DNA from: Palaemon carinicauda
Taxonomy: Eukaryota; Arthropoda; Malacostraca; Decapoda; Palaemonidae
NCBI RefSeq assembly: GCF_036898095.1
Contig: NC_090751.1
Coordinates: forward strand, 76,337,439-76,401,438
Direction: 5' to 3'
DNA: 64,000 bases
In this document: piece after piece, positions 40,895 through 53,658 of the stretch
Layout: each line of letters starts with the position of its first letter
How positions within the stretch are numbered: the first letter of the stretch is position 1
Translations under genes and position numbers: made by a program
The notes under the pieces: model-generated
Told to the model about the DNA's origin: nothing
The model's input: the letters and a program-made list of their open reading frames with translations, nothing else
Database searches by the model: none

Positions 40895-41455
40895 AAAAGG
40901 TACTAGGTTGGCCAGGGCACCAGCTGCCCATTGAGATACTACCGCTAGAGAGTTTTTGGATCCATTGACTGGCCAGACAGCACTATATTGGATCCTTCTC
41001 TTTGGTTACGGTTCTTTCCCTTTGCCTACACACATACCGAATAGTCTGGCCTATTCTTTACAGATTCTCCTCTGTCCACATACACCTGACAACACTAAGA
41101 TTACCAAACAATTCTTCTTCACCAAAGGGGTTAACTAATGCGCTGTAATTGTTTAGTGGCTACTTTCCTCTTGGTAATGGTAGAAGAGACTCTTTAGCTA
41201 TGGTAAGCAGGTCTTCTAGGAGAAGGACACTCCAAAATCAAACCATTGTTCTCTAGTCTTGGATAGTGCCATAGCCTCTGTACCATGGTCTTCCACTGTC
41301 TTGGGTTAGAGTTCTCTAGCTTGAGGGTACACTCGAGCACACTATTCTATCTAATTTCTCTTCCCTGCTTAGGCCCCTGGGTTTATGGCATCCTGCTTTT
41401 CCAGCTAGGGTTGTAGCTTAGCAATTAATAACAATAATAATAATAATAATAATGA
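40895..41455 (+). mobile_element. Decapod-type interspersed retroposon with (TAA)n tail
   Basis: Runs from GGTACTAGGTTGGCCAGGGC through GGTCTTCCACTGTCTTGGGT and GGCATCCTGCTTTTCCAGCT to a (TAA)n-like tail at 41425-41455. I know this repeat from memory as very frequent in shrimp genomic clones. The tail fits a retroposon that uses an I-type LINE machinery. It meets the 3' end of the minus-strand LINE tail to tail. Confidence 0.55.
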
Positions 41456-44400
41456 TAAAAGTTGAATGTCACTATAGAAGTTAAAATAGTTTTCAGAAGA
41501 CAAGCTTCTGAAATAAATCTAAAAATGCCGCTCGCATAGTAGGACACATCATGTCCAAGAATCTTGGCAAGGATAAACCTACCACCCTTACCTCGAGCCT
41601 CAAATAGATATCTAAATCTTAAGTTATTATAATTCCTGCATTCAGTCAACAAATGCCTCACTGTTAAAGGTACTAAAAAGTCATCGCAATACGGTTGGTG
41701 TTGGCCCTTCAAAAGAAACTCGTGTGTCAACTGAGTGTGACCAATACAGAGACAACAAGGAATAGTCTCCCATTTACAGGGCATCCTGTCATACCTCCAA
41801 GGAGATATAACATTTGTTACTTCTCTCATTTTATGGCCATCTAGATTATTCCAGTGCTGTTGCCATTTATCACAAAACAATTTTTTGATGTTAGGTAGAA
41901 AATCATTACAGAGAATGGGATACCTACTTGGTAGCAACTCGGATGCAGCATTCTTCGCCAGTAAATCTGCCTTCTCATTCCCAGACACACCTAGATGTGC
42001 TAGAACACAACAAAATCGAACCATTATACCTCGCCTTCCAATAATAAAAAGCCATTCTAAAATCTTTAAAACTAGAGGGTTACTAGAATTAAAAACCTCT
42101 AAAGCTTGAAGGACACTTCTTGCATCACTAAAAATTGTAAAATTACCCTCCTTCTATAATGCTATTTTCTCAATAGCGGTTAATATGCCATACAGTTCGG
42201 CAGTAAATATGGAAGCTGTTAGAGGAGGTGCACCTCTACAATTAAAACCATTACTATTTACTCCAAATCCAACGCCAGCATCAGATTTGGAGCCATCAGT
42301 ATATATAAAAGTTGATCCTCTATGTTCTTTACCATGTTCCATAAAAAGAGACCTGGCTTCTAGGTCAGTCATATTCTTCTTGACTCCAATAAAGTATTTA
42401 CAAAATGATATCTCTGGTAATTTCCATGGAGGCGTTGATGATACCTTGAATGGAAGCACCTTACTTCTAATTATATCTAAATTAGATTGTTTAATAATTG
42501 TTTCACCCGAAAGCCATAAGTTTGAGGAGATTTTGGGTGTAACTCAAAGTATGTTGAGTGCCTTACAAGGTTTTCACTCTGAAAGACTAGATAATTTGGG
42601 AGTCTTTGCAATCTAAGCCAATACCGAATCACAGAAGACATTCGGTAAAGGTCTAGAGATAACTCTGCAGCATCAACAAGGAGACTTGGAATAGGTGAGG
42701 TTCTAAACGCTCCTGTCGACAATCTAATACCAGCATGATGTATTGAATCTTATATCTTCAATCGGCTTGGGGTGGCTGAGGAGTATATTTCACATCCATA
42801 ACTAAATTTGGAAAAAATCAAGGCCTTGTATAATTTTAAAATAGTATTGCTGTGTGCCCCCCATAATGTATGTGACAATACTTTTAATAGATTCAGAGCC
42901 TCAACACATTTAGCTTTCAACGATTTTAGGTGAGAAACCCATGTAAGTCTACAATCAAATATCAAGCCTAAAATTTTAGCTTCACTTACACATGGAATCC
43001 GTTGACCTTTAATGTATATATCTGGGTCTGGATGTGTTCCCCGGATACAACAGAAATGTATGATAGCAGTTTTACTTGTCAAGAACTTGAATCCATTCAT
43101 ATCGGCCCACTGGATAATTTTGTCAGTTGAGCATTGTAGTTTTCTCTCAACCATTGCCATTATAGATCCAGCAAATGATATGGAGATATCATCCACAAAT
43201 ATTGTTGAGAGAACATCCCGGGGAATGGCTGAGGATATCCCATTAATTGCTAGTGCAAACAGGGTTACACTCAACACACTACCCTAAGGAACTATTCCTT
43301 CCTGATATTTACTCTCTGATAGAGTTTCCCCGACTCTCACTTGAAAAACTCTGTGTGAAAGAAATGACTGAATGAATAGTGGCAGCTCTCCTCTAAATCC
43401 CAAGTCATTAATTGTTTTAAGTATACCGTATCTCCATGTGGTATCATATGCCTTTTCAAGGTCAAAAGAACACTGTCACATGATGGCTGTTTGGAAGCAA
43501 ACGCTTCACAAATAGAGGACTCAAGTCATATCAACACATCAGTCGTTGAGTGCATTTTTCTGAATCTACATTAAATGGGTGATAAAATACCCTCCTTTTC
43601 AAGGTACCACATCAACCTTGCATTGACCATCTTCTCCATGATTTTACATAAACAAGATGTCAGTGCAATAGGTCGATAGTTTGCTGCTAAAAACCTGTCC
43701 TTAACAGGTTTCAAATAGGCTAAAATAATGGTTAGTTCCCAAACACTTGGATAACTATGATCATGCCATATTCTTTTAATAATGCTTTAAATAAATAACT
43801 TTGTATTAAAATGTACATGTTTAATCATTGCATATGGAATTCCATCAGGTCCAGGGGCTGCATCGTTACAAGTGTCAAGTGCCGAATCATATTCTCTTTC
43901 AGTAAAAGGAGAATTATGACTCTTCCCTTCCTGTTGCAGAATTTAAAATTTCCTTTCTCCAATGCTCCTATATTAGTGACCAAGGCATTGCTAACATCAC
44001 TTGCTTTAGTCACATACTGACCTTTCACTTTCAGCACTGGTGGTGGGTTTGGGGTAAATTTGCCGGCAATCTTCTTTATTTTCCTCCATACAGAATATGG
44101 TGGTGTTTTACTGTTAATTGAGGAAACAAAAGACACCCATGACTGATGCCTAGCTTCTTTCATGGCACAATGGAACTGTGCCCTATGTTTCTTGTATATA
44201 ATTAAATTCTCATCAGTTCGGCATCTACGCAATCATGTTAGAGATCTCCTTGTGGCTCTGTGCAGGGCAGTTAGTTCTGAAGACCACCAAGGGACTGGTC
44301 GTCGTTTGAATAACCATGTTGTTTTGGGAATTAAATTGAATCCTGCTGTATGGAGAGTTCCATTCAGTAAATCTAAGGCATCATTAATATTTTCACCCTG

Positions 44401-45144
44401 TTCTGCATCCCCCTCATCCCCCTCAATTTCGCCTAACTCACTAAATTTATCCCAGTCCGTCTGTCAAGATTCCATCGTGGCGATCTCTGTAAAGGTGGAC
44501 CATTGTTGGTGTTTATAATGATTGGTGCATGATCACTAGTATGCCAATCATCTAATGTCCTCCAATCGAAATCAAGAAGGTAGTTAGAGCTAGCAATTGG
44601 AAGGTCAATGCATGACAAGGTACCTGTCTGAACATGGAAGTGCGTGGGCTCTCCAGTATTAAGGAGTCCGACATCCTCATATTCCACAACTGATGAGATG
44701 ATATTGCCCCTTGTGTTTGCCAAAACATCACCCCTTAAAGGATGTTTACCATTCATATCTCCCAGTAAGAGAAAAGGTTGAGGGAGTTGTTGATTGACCT
44801 CTACTAAATCATCATATGAAATATTATCATTTGGAGGTAAGTACAGAGAGCATATTGTATCTTTTCTCCCTATATCAATTTGTACAACCACTGCCTGCTG
44901 GGCTGTACGAATAGATAAGGGTATTTGGAGAACATCTCGACGAACGTATATGATATATGAGACTTCTGTCATGGCTCCCTGCTTGTTGATTATATATTTT
45001 TCTATAGCTAAAATACTCTCGAGGACTTGGAGTGTTAGCATCAAGCTTACTTTCCTGTAGACATACAATTATGGGGGAATGTTCATGAATTAGGAGCTTA
45101 AGTTCTTCATATTTGGCCCTTAAACCCTTACAATTCCATTGCAA
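41425..45144 (-). pseudogene. LINE ORF2: endonuclease - RT - RNase H
   Basis: 45144-44433 starts MQWNCKGLRAKYEELKLLIH, the AP endonuclease, with CLQESKLD (Glu), LLGDMNGKHPL and HTSDHAPIII (Asp/His). 44232-43825 is the linker (VWRKIKKIAGKFTPNPPPVL). RT: FDLEKAYDTTWRYGI and QGSVLSVTLFALAI on the minus strand near 43.48-43.26 kb, then IFVDDISISF (Asp pair) in the frame 43277-42750. RNase H at 42459-42154 (FIYTDGSKSDAGVGFG, TAELYGILTAI) and 42024 onward (VSGNEKADLLAK). A Cys/His motif follows (CLCIGHTQLTHEFLLKG). Endonuclease nicks DNA and RT copies RNA at the nick. The gene is broken into at least six frames. Confidence 0.85.
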
Positions 45145-45399
45145 AATGGAGGAAAAAAATTATGGTTTATTTCTTGGAAGAACTTTTGGATGAATTCTTC
45201 CCATTAGTAATTTTTGATTTAACACTATTTCACGGTGGTTTTATTAGAGAGGGTCTTGATAAATTGGGTTTTGTGTTTATTTTCATTTTGTCCTTTTGGT
45301 CTAATTGTTGAGGGGGATGGTAGATTTCAACTTGAATTCCTGATTCATTAAATTGTCTTCTGGTTGATCAGAAACATCAGCAGACAAAACATCATATTT

Positions 45400-46930
45400 A
45401 TTTCATTTCATTTCTCTAATATTTTTTATAGAAGGGGTGAGAGAAATGGAGGTCTCTCTTTTACAATTAATAGGTTGTGAGCTACCAGGCTTTTGTACCT
45501 TCCCCACTACAGGTACACCTGATAACTTTGTTTCAGGTGGAATCTCCATTCGATCAGGCAAGGAAATGTCCTGGGAGAAGTTAGTACTATCCTTTGTAAT
45601 GGGGGATAGAGGTTGGATAGTGGTGGGCAATGACTTTTCGTTGATACATGATGGTAAATCTTTAGGAGGAGATATTCTTGTCTTATTACGCAACACTTTA
45701 TCAGTATATGGTGAATTTCTTTTTCGAGAACTACCTACAGTAGTAGGTGGGTTAGTTGATTCCCTAGGAATTTTTCTCCTTCTTTTAATGTCTTTGCATA
45801 GATAGTAGATTTATTTAATAATCTCTTGGCATGCCCTACGCTTAAATGTTCAGTAATTGGTTTATTGAGTGCAGCTTCTTCTGACTTATAAAACTGGCGG
45901 CTCCTATCATTAGATTTATGATTTGAGTTGCAGTTGAAGCACCTTGCCTCAAGTGTACATTCTTCATGGTAAAGATTGGAGCAAGTATTACAAATTTTAT
46001 CATTCTTGCAAACTTTGGAAGGATGCCCAAATTTAAAGCAATTAAAACATTGTAGTGGCTTCTGCCTAAAATGTCGAACTCTAATCCTTTCATTTTCCAT
46101 GTCTATGTGGGAAGGTACATGAGCATTCTGAAAAGTAAGTATAATCATTGATGTTCCAGGTACTTTATGTACTTTCCACACTGATAGTGGACACAGCCAA
46201 TATCTCCTCTTCTGTAAATTCTTATAGATCCCTATTGAAAACCACTCCCCTTCCATAACTAAAGTTTAGATGGGGTTTGATGTTCAATTTTATATCATAA
46301 TTTAGTGTTTTTAAATTAGACAATATAACAGACTGTTTGTATGACTTGGCCTTTATCAAGTAACTTTTCTTACCGAATCGAGATATATCTCTAGGTGCGA
46401 TCGTTCCATCTTTCCTCTGAAGAAATTTGCAGATCTTAAAATAATTTTCTATACCTACTGTAGATTGAGCAAGAAGCCACATTGGTGGTTTTGGCTTTCT
46501 TTGGGATGCCATATCTATTTCTATATCTTTATCAATCCAGTCTGCTGGTCTATAGACACCCAGATCTTTAGGTGCCCCATCACACAGAGCACCCTTAATA
46601 CTCATATTACCTACTTTAATATTAACAATGTTACGGCTTGCATTAAATGCTTTCTCATGACAATTAAATGATAACCAAGAATCCTATTTATCATCTTGAA
46701 GTTTCCTTCTAATTTCTTTTATTAATCCATAGCACTCAAATATTTTATGTAGCACATCATAATTAGTTTCTAATGGGATTTGGGTAACGTGCAGGATTTT
46801 CAATTTTCCTCTGTTGCCCAAATTACCCTTTTTTCGAATGTTCGAAGAATAGTCGTTTTTAATTCCTAAGTCGGCAACGGAATTTTCTTTAAATGAATTG
46901 CCAGAGGTTGTGAACAATGCCGGGGGCTAG
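45400..46930 (-). pseudogene. LINE ORF1: RRM-like domain and three CCHC zinc knuckles
   Basis: 46917-46684 contains LKILHVTQIPLETNYDVLHK and FECYGLIKEIR, an RRM-like fold. A TAA follows at about 46684. 46605-46222 goes on through KPPMWLLAQSTVGIENYFKI. 46256-45735 has CFNCFKFGHPSKVC, CNTCSNLYHEEC and CFNCNSNH, three zinc knuckles. 45696-45403 is a Pro/Ser-rich tail. ORF1 proteins of this group bind element RNA. Stops and frameshifts make it inactive. Confidence 0.8.
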
Positions 46931-47033
46931 TCAGCATATCCAGGGTGATTTCAACATATTACTCACTTGTAAATGAGTGAATAATTATTAGTAATTATCC
47001 AGGGGTATCCCATCTGCATCATCAATTTTTTAT

Positions 47034-47408
47034 TGTTGATATGTTGAATCAAACGCAGGTGTATACATAACCCTTTAATGTATCATAAGAGGCTACATTA
47101 CTCTTGGCTCTGGGCTTCTGACAACCAACTCCCAACTGAGCGACGAGCATCTCTTAAACAATCTCACAAACCAAAGCATTAGAACAAACATAAGAGCATC
47201 GCTCTCAAAAGACTTAAATCCTACTGCAATACAAAAGTAAAAAGAATCACATCCTATCTTAGAGGTAATTAATAAATGCTTGAACCCTAATATCAAAATA
47301 CATTATTTCAGTTATGTACAATGTATAACATGTTTTATCAATGCAATAACATTTGAGTACACGTAACATTTGAGGTAATGCAGTACATTATTACAATAAT
47401 ACATAACA
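47034..47408 (-). repeat. 3' LTR of the second gypsy element
   Basis: Preceded (minus strand) by the polypurine tract AAGGGGGAGGAGAC at 47409-47422. Starts TGTTATGTATT at 47408 and probably ends CATATCAACA at 47034, about 375 bp. There is no second LTR in the window to confirm the inner edge. Confidence 0.65.
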
Positions 47409-47533
47409 GTCTCCTCCCCCTTAACTTGACATTGTAAAAATCTTTATAGATCTAATCTCTCAGGGGGCTTTCCTCTATTAATCCTATTAGGAAGCACTCT
47501 AACCTCAGCTTGTACTGGTACATGAACTGATTC

Positions 47534-48330
47534 TTAATCTACATTTGATGTTGGAGCATCTTGGTTAATATTTGAATCATTTGATCTAACTACTTCTGAA
47601 AGTTTTCCATCTCTAACATTCACATGCTCTACCGTATTTCTGTTTAATGGCTGTAATTGATCAACATGACGTTTTACATTTCCACCCACTTGAACATCAT
47701 AATGTAGATTTCCTATCTCTCTTACAATCTCTCCTGGTACCCACTTCTCTGGAGTGTTGTACGATCTTACCATGACATCAGATAAAGGTAAAAAATTTCT
47801 TACTTTTGGAAGATTTTCTACTTGTTTATACCCTTTATCTTCTAAATCACTTTGCAAACTTGAATACAACAAATCTAACTTACACCTTATCCTCCTCCCA
47901 ATCAACAAATTTGATGGTGTTACGCTTGTTGTGCTGTGCGGCGTTGTTCTATAAGACAATGAAAACTTTGATACATGTAAAAATATGTTACCGGAATTTG
48001 CTTTTCTACACTTCCTGTTGTTTTTAAATGTTTGAACAAACCTTCCAGCCTCTCCATTGGTAAAGGGATGATATTTTGCTGAAAATGTATGTTTTATTCC
48101 ATTGACGTTACAAAATTCTTTAAACTCTTGTGAGGTAAATTGTGGACCATTATCTGTAACAATTCTTTCTGGAATACCATGTTTAGAAAAAAATTGCATT
48201 AACTCTTTTATTGTGGCATCAGACTTTGTTGTCTTCATTGGAATGACTTCTGGCCACTTACTTTAGGCATCTACGACTATCTAAAACAAATAATTTAAAA
48301 AAGGACCTGCAAAATCTATATGCACTCTTT
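47534..48330 (-). pseudogene. Integrase of the second gypsy element
   Basis: First catalytic Asp in IVVDA, with a TAA where Tyr is expected just before SKWPEVIPMK (about 48270). Second Asp in RIVTDNGPQFTS, Glu near NGEAGRFVQTFK. C-terminal GPY/F-like module: VPGEIVREIGNLHYDVQVGG followed by KRHVDQLQPL. It inserts cDNA into chromosomes. The single stop breaks the frame. An acidic tail ends at 47534. Confidence 0.8.
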
Positions 48331-48434
48331 GCCATGGATACCTGGGTAACTCCCATGGGTGCATTCTAGCAAAATGAGGATTGTTCTGTTGCATAACACA
48401 ATCCATACAATTCCTTATATAAGATTCCACATCT

Positions 48435-49486
48435 TTATCTACACCTGGCCACCATACAAAAGTTCATGCTATTGACTTTGATCTTACAACCTTGGTGATC
48501 AGCATGTATTTCAGATAAAACCTTATTCCTCAGTGAAATAGGAATAACTACCCTTGAACCTCTCATCACTATTCCTTGTGTTACACTCAGTTCATACCAT
48601 ATATCCTCATAGGGTTTACAATTTTCTTCTTTTCCACATAAATCCCTTCCTGTCATTAAACTCTCTAAAACCTTACTAAGTACTGGGTCTCTCTTGGTAC
48701 TGTGTGCTACATCCTTTGCTGTAATGGGTACATCATATATAGAAATTAACAGAACACTGTCATCATACTCTTCTGGAGCTTTGTCTACTGGTAATCTAGA
48801 TAAAGCATCTGCATTACCCATCTTTAATGTTGGACGGTATTCTATATCATAGTGGTACGCGGCTAACGTAATTGCCCAACGTTGTAGTCTTGCAGCTACC
48901 AACGTAGGTAAACTTGCTTTTGGACCCAATATTGCTAATAAAGGTTTATGATCTGTAACAAGTGTGAACTTTTTTCCTACCATAAAGATACATATGAAAT
49001 TTCTTAACTCCATACACTAATGCTAAACCTTCTTTTTCTATTTGAGAGTGCTTCCTTTCTGCCTTGTTCAATACTCTAGAAGTGAATGCAATTGGTTTTT
49101 ATGTTCAATCTGGCATTAAATGAGATAATACTGCACCTAAACCTATGTTTGATGCATCACATACTAATTTAACTGATAAATCCATTTGATTATGTACTAG
49201 GAATGTAGGTGATGTTATTTCCTGTTTGATTCTTTCAAAAGATTCCTGACACTTTTGTCCACTTCCATTCTACACCCTTATTCATCAAATTATGCAATGG
49301 ATGTGCAATTGTAGACAAATTCTGAATGAAATTCCCATAAAATGTTACTAAACCTAAAAATGATTGTAATTCCTTAACATTTTCTGGTACTTTTGTTGAT
49401 TGTACAGCTTTAATCTTCTCTTTAGTTTTGTGAATACCCTTGCTATTGATTACAAATCCTAAGTATTCCACGGAATCAACTTATAA
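48435..49486 (-). pseudogene. RT thumb, RNase H and integrase zinc finger of the second gypsy element
   Basis: 49471-49235: MEYLGFVINSKGIHKTKEKI and LQSFLGLVTFYGNFIQNLST, the end of RT. 49013-48435: FTLVTDHKPLLAILGPK (RNase H), LQRWAITLAAYHYDIEYRPT, NADALSRLPV, and IHADHQGCKIKVNSM, the His pair of the integrase zinc finger. Frameshifts near 49.0-49.23 kb and at 48.45 kb. The frame resumes directly after the DIRS-4 right end. Confidence 0.8.
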
Positions 49487-49936
49487 AACGGAAATCTATT
49501 TTTGGGTGAGATAGCCATGACGTCCTGATGGAAGGTTCCTTCAGTAGCTTCCTAGGGTATATTTAACTACAGGGATATTCCCAGAGAATTAAACTAAAGG
49601 TTATCACAGAATTCTAACTTCTGGTGCGAGTACCCTAAAGGTTTCCCTCTAGGATATCGTATATCAACAGGGGACGTATATATTAACACGCCACATAGCT
49701 ATCTGCACCCCATATAGAGTTAACACTTCGATATGGAAAGGTGGAGAATAACTGGGGAGCCGTTCCACAGTTACACTCATCCGTGGCTGCTTTTGGTACT
49801 CGAGACGTAAACAAACGGGCGCCATTGCTAAATGACTTCACGTCCGTCCTCATCCTGAGGCCAGCTCCTTGCTAATCTCCATGATACAGCAGGACAGGGC
49901 GGGGCCTGAAAGGCTGGACAAGAATAGACGGGAGGG
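49487..49936 (-). repeat. DIRS-4 3' inverted terminal repeat
   Basis: Inverse of 57960-58334 (GATATTCCCAGAGAATTAAA, GTAAACAAACGGGCGCCATT). The outer extension is shorter than in DIRS-3: CGGAAATCTATTTTTGGGTG, lacking the GAGCGAAGCG part. Confidence 0.85.
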
Positions 49937-50015
49937 TCCATCAGGACGTCATGGCTATCTCACACAAAAATAGATTTTGAGCGAAGGGCTCAAGCCATGA
50001 CGTCCTGATGGAAGT
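49937..50015 (-). repeat. DIRS-4 internal complementary region, damaged
   Basis: TCCATCAGGACGTCATGGCT, then CAAAAATAGATTTTGAGCGA, AGGGCTCAAGCCATGACGTC. Compared with DIRS-3 about 15 bases around the junction (the CCGTTTTTTGGG centre and part of the CGCTTCGCTC motif) are missing. Confidence 0.8.
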
Positions 50016-50857
50016 GTACCAGAGAATTAATGTATCGTGGAAAATTTTTCCCTTTTAAGTAAGTGCCAATGGCTCCGAATAGAGGTATGTAATGTGTCCT
50101 CGCTAGAGGTTCCGTGGGGATCCAGCTTCCTGCCCCCCTGGCAGAGAAGTCCCGGCGGATTATACCAAAATCCGAAGTGGTCATTGAAGGGCTACTCACC
50201 CTGCGGAGAGTTCGTGCAGGACTCGGAGACAAGACAGAAGGTTAATATTCGGGTAGGAATATTCTCAAGTATAGACAAGTGATAATTAATCACTACACTC
50301 CTTGGAGGAGAGATCGATCTGGTCTCGAAGGCAGGACGAAGGTAAGTATTCAAGTAGGAATATTACACAGCATGAGTGAGTATATAATACAGGTAATTTT
50401 ATATTATTCTTCTCATTCCAAAGGGAAGGGGTTAAATGAAACTATGACAATCATGTATTTCATAATAATAATAAGAGCGAAGAGACGCACATGTAATAAA
50501 ATAGATATTTTATTTCATAGATTGCAGATTATAGTGATAACAATTGCAATAAAAGGTGTAAAGTTAATTTACAATAATAAGAATAATGTACATAGAAAAT
50601 AAAACACTTCAATCTTGAATCTGAAAGAAATTTCACTTTTAGAAACACAAGTTCCGGAGGAACGTCAGTCTTTTTCAAAGAAAAACACATCATGCCCTAG
50701 GGCATGTGGCACTCATGTGAGGTCTATGACATTTCACCTTGATAAGAACAGTCTATTAGAAATACTAAGTGTCCATGAAATCACTATGTATCACACAAGG
50801 GTCAACACAGGCACCCGTAGAGTTAAAGTCCCAAGTAACTCGCTGTTCTATGCAGAG
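50016..50857 (-). other. DIRS-4 3' untranslated region
   Basis: No coding frame. Shares short motifs with the DIRS-3 3' UTR. Polyadenylation-like AATAAA on the minus strand near 50.51 kb. Confidence 0.55.
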
Positions 50858-52264
50858 TTAAACGGCAGGTTTCATAACACTACCTGCGGCTACCACGAAA
50901 TGTTTAACTTCATGCACCTGCTTCGCGTAGTGCTTGAAGAAAACGCGCGATGATTTCCACCCTGTGAAGCTCTTGAGGCTTTCGAAATCTATGCTCTGGA
51001 AGAAATTCAGAGAAGACGCGACTTTTCTAGGATCATGATCTGCGGGTGTACTGTCAGGATCCGCTCTGCGAATGAAGTAGGTGATTTTCGCTCTTAATTG
51101 TTTCAGTGACACGTTACTACCCGATGTTTCTCCTTTGAAGAGTTGACCTCCACCGAAGTCTGAAGTTCTTCGAAGATAGACCTTAAGACTCTCCACTGGG
51201 CATAGAGAGACATCTTCCTTCAGGGGGCAGATTCTCCAAGGGCCCCATCTCTTGGTGGGTAATTAATTCTTTGCGAGAAACGTCGGATCAGGGAAGAGGG
51301 TAAGTTCTCCTGAATCTGTGAACAAGATATGACCCTCGTCTCTTGACAATGCCACTATTTCGCTGACTCGGGCTCCCGAGGCGAGAGCAAAAAGGAAGAT
51401 AACTTTTTGAGTCAGGTCCTTTAGAGGGCACGAATCGTTGTCCAGGTTAGAGGCAAAATGGAGCACCTTGTCCAGGGACCAGGAGATAGGTTTTGGCGGA
51501 GGTGCTGGGCGTAGTCTAGCGCATGCCTTTGGTAGTTTATTGAAGATATCGCTGGACAGATCAATCTGGAAAGCGTACAGTAGTGGTCTAGTCAAAGCCG
51601 ATTTGCAGGTGGAAATCGTGTTGGCTGCTATGCCTTGTCCACGAAGGTGAATGAAGAAGGACATGCAAAAATCAATGGTGATTTCCGTAGGATTTTTTGC
51701 TTTGACGAACGAGACCCACTTTCTCCAGGAAGATTCGTATTGCCGTCGTGTGGATTCGGTCTTGTATTCCTCGAGGAAGTCTAGACTTTTCTTCGAGATC
51801 CCAAACCTTGTCTTTGCAGCCAGGGAGAGAAAATCATGAGATGGAGGTCCCTGACTTTCAGTGATGAAGCGAAGACAGTCGACTTCTGTACTTGTTGAGA
51901 GAGAACTGAGCCCGGGAGGGGGATCAGCGTGGGCTGCAGCTCCAGGACCAGGGGGTACCAATTGCTCCGGGGCCACTTGGGAGCCACTAGGGCCGCTGTC
52001 CCTTTGAAGGTTCTCAGTTTGGAGAGGACTTTCAGCAGAAGGTTGGGGGGAGGGAACAGGTATATCCTGGACCATCTGTTCCAATCCAGTGACATGGCAT
52101 CCACTGCTTCTGCCTTGGGGTCCTCGTACGGGGCCACATATCGAGGAAGTTGATTGTTGTCGCTCGTTGCGAAGAGATCGATCTGAAGTTCCGGGACTTG
52201 GCGAGAGATGAAGGAGAATGATCTTGCGTCTAGAGACCATTCCGACTCTATTGGGCTTGTCCAT
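50858..52264 (-). pseudogene. DIRS-4 tyrosine recombinase, one premature stop
   Basis: 52264-51263 covers the N-terminal part, the core-binding region (STRRQYESSWRKWVSFVKA) and SGARVSEIVALSR (Arg). A TAA at about 51265 replaces the Glu codon in the KNELPTK motif. 51196-50858 (and the few codons before it) continues with DHDPRKVASS (His-x-x-Arg), FTGWKSSRVFF and KHYAKQVHE (Tyr). All tetrad residues are present, so the single stop is the main visible lesion. Confidence 0.85.
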
Positions 52265-53616
52265 GATAGAGCGTCCGCCGTCACGTTGCGGAATCCTTGT
52301 ATTGAACTGCAGACAGGTGCCATTTCTTCTTTTCTGCCAGACGAAAGATTGGAAGAAGTACCTGATTTATCTGGGGCGATCTCGAGCCCTGACGATTGAG
52401 ACATCTGACTACCACCGAGTTGTCCAGAGTCAGATGGATGTGGATCGAGGGAGGCGGGGAGAGTTTCTTCAGGGTGAGAAGAACCGCCATGGCCTCCAAG
52501 ATGTTGATGTGAAACGTCTTGAATAGGGGAGACCATGTTCCCTGAACCTGTCGTTGCTGGGAGTGACCTCCTCAACCCTCCAGTGAAGCGTCCGTGTGGA
52601 TGTTGATCGATGGAGGCGGGTGTTGAAGAGGAATGGACCTTTTCAGGGCCTTTGCTTCCGACCACGGCTTTAATAGTAAGCGAAGTCTGTTTGGAAGCCG
52701 TCTCTTGAGGTCTCATCGAGCGATTGATGCGGAACGTCTCCAGACTCCCGCGGCATCCTTTAGTTGTGCGCGAAGCACTGGGTTTGTCACAGAGGCGAAC
52801 TGTAGAGAGCCTAGAACTTGTTCCTGCTGTCGTCTTGAGATCCGTTTGGATTTCAGCAGTCTTCTGACAGACCCTGCTATTTCCTTCCTTTTCTTCTGCG
52901 GGATGGAAAGGCGGTGTGACTGAAGATCCCAATGGATTCCCAACCATTGGAACTTCTGAGCCGGAGAGAGGCGAGATTTCTCGGCGTTTATCTTGAATCC
53001 CGGATGTTCTAGGAACTGGGTGACTTTGTTGCAGGCTCTTACACAATCTTCGGGCGATGTCGCCCAGACCAGCCAGTCGTCTAGGTAAGCCATCACTTGG
53101 ACGCCGCGAAGGCGGAGCTGTTGGACGATGGCGTCTGCCAGCTTGGTGAAGATCCGTGGAGCCATGTTGAGCCCGAAGGGCATGGCCCTGAAGGCGTAAC
53201 TTTTCCTTTGGAGTCGAAATCCTAGGTTGGAGGAAGCGTGATGATTCATTGGAACGTGCCAGTAGGCATCCGCCAGGTCTATGGAGACCGTGTAGGCCCC
53301 TTGAGGCAGAAGGGTCCTTATTTGTTGGAGAGTCAGCATCTTGAACTTGTTGTTCGCAATGAACTTGTTGAGGGGGGATAAGTCTAGAATGACTCTGAGT
53401 TTGTCGGAGTCCTTCTTGGGAACGCAAAATAGTCTCCCTTGGAACCTGGTTGACTTTACCCTCCTGATCACCTTCTTGTTCAAGAGTTCTAGGACGTATT
53501 CTTCCAGGAGGGGGGTTGACTATTGGAAGAATTGCTGGAAGGCTGGGGTTGGTTGCGTCTAGCTCCAGCCTAGTCCCTTCTTGACGATGCTGTGTGCCCA
53601 GGGATCGAAGGTCCAA
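51781..53616 (-). pseudogene. DIRS-4 RT-RNase H-MT-like region with stop and frameshifts
   Basis: 53483-52713: FQGRLFCVPKKDSDKLRVIL, SIDLADAYWHVPM, MAYLDDWLVWATS and the thumb. Upstream a TAG at about 53520 replaces the Gln in FQQFFQ. A TGA ends this frame at 52713. RNase H (EAMAVLLTLKKL at 52499-52281) and the MT-like part (LQIDLFATSDNN, IYLFPPPNLLLKVL) continue in other frames. The long frame 53616-51781 is the +1 (recombinase-side) frame that joins the MT-like frame through a small deletion near 52.3 kb. Confidence 0.8.
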
Positions 53617-53658
53617 CGATCCTGGAATTGGCGGAGTCTTCCTCCCAGCGGAAGCACT

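Larger units (their letters stand above)
41425..46950 (-). mobile_element. I-clade LINE retrotransposon, degraded
   Basis: On the minus strand: ORF1 with an RRM-like start and three CCHC knuckles (46.92-45.4 kb), then ORF2 with AP endonuclease, RT, RNase H and a C-terminal CCHC-like motif (45.14-41.43 kb). An RNase H after RT is typical of the I group. Several stops and frameshifts in both ORFs. The 3' end merges into a (TTA)n tract. Confidence 0.85.
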
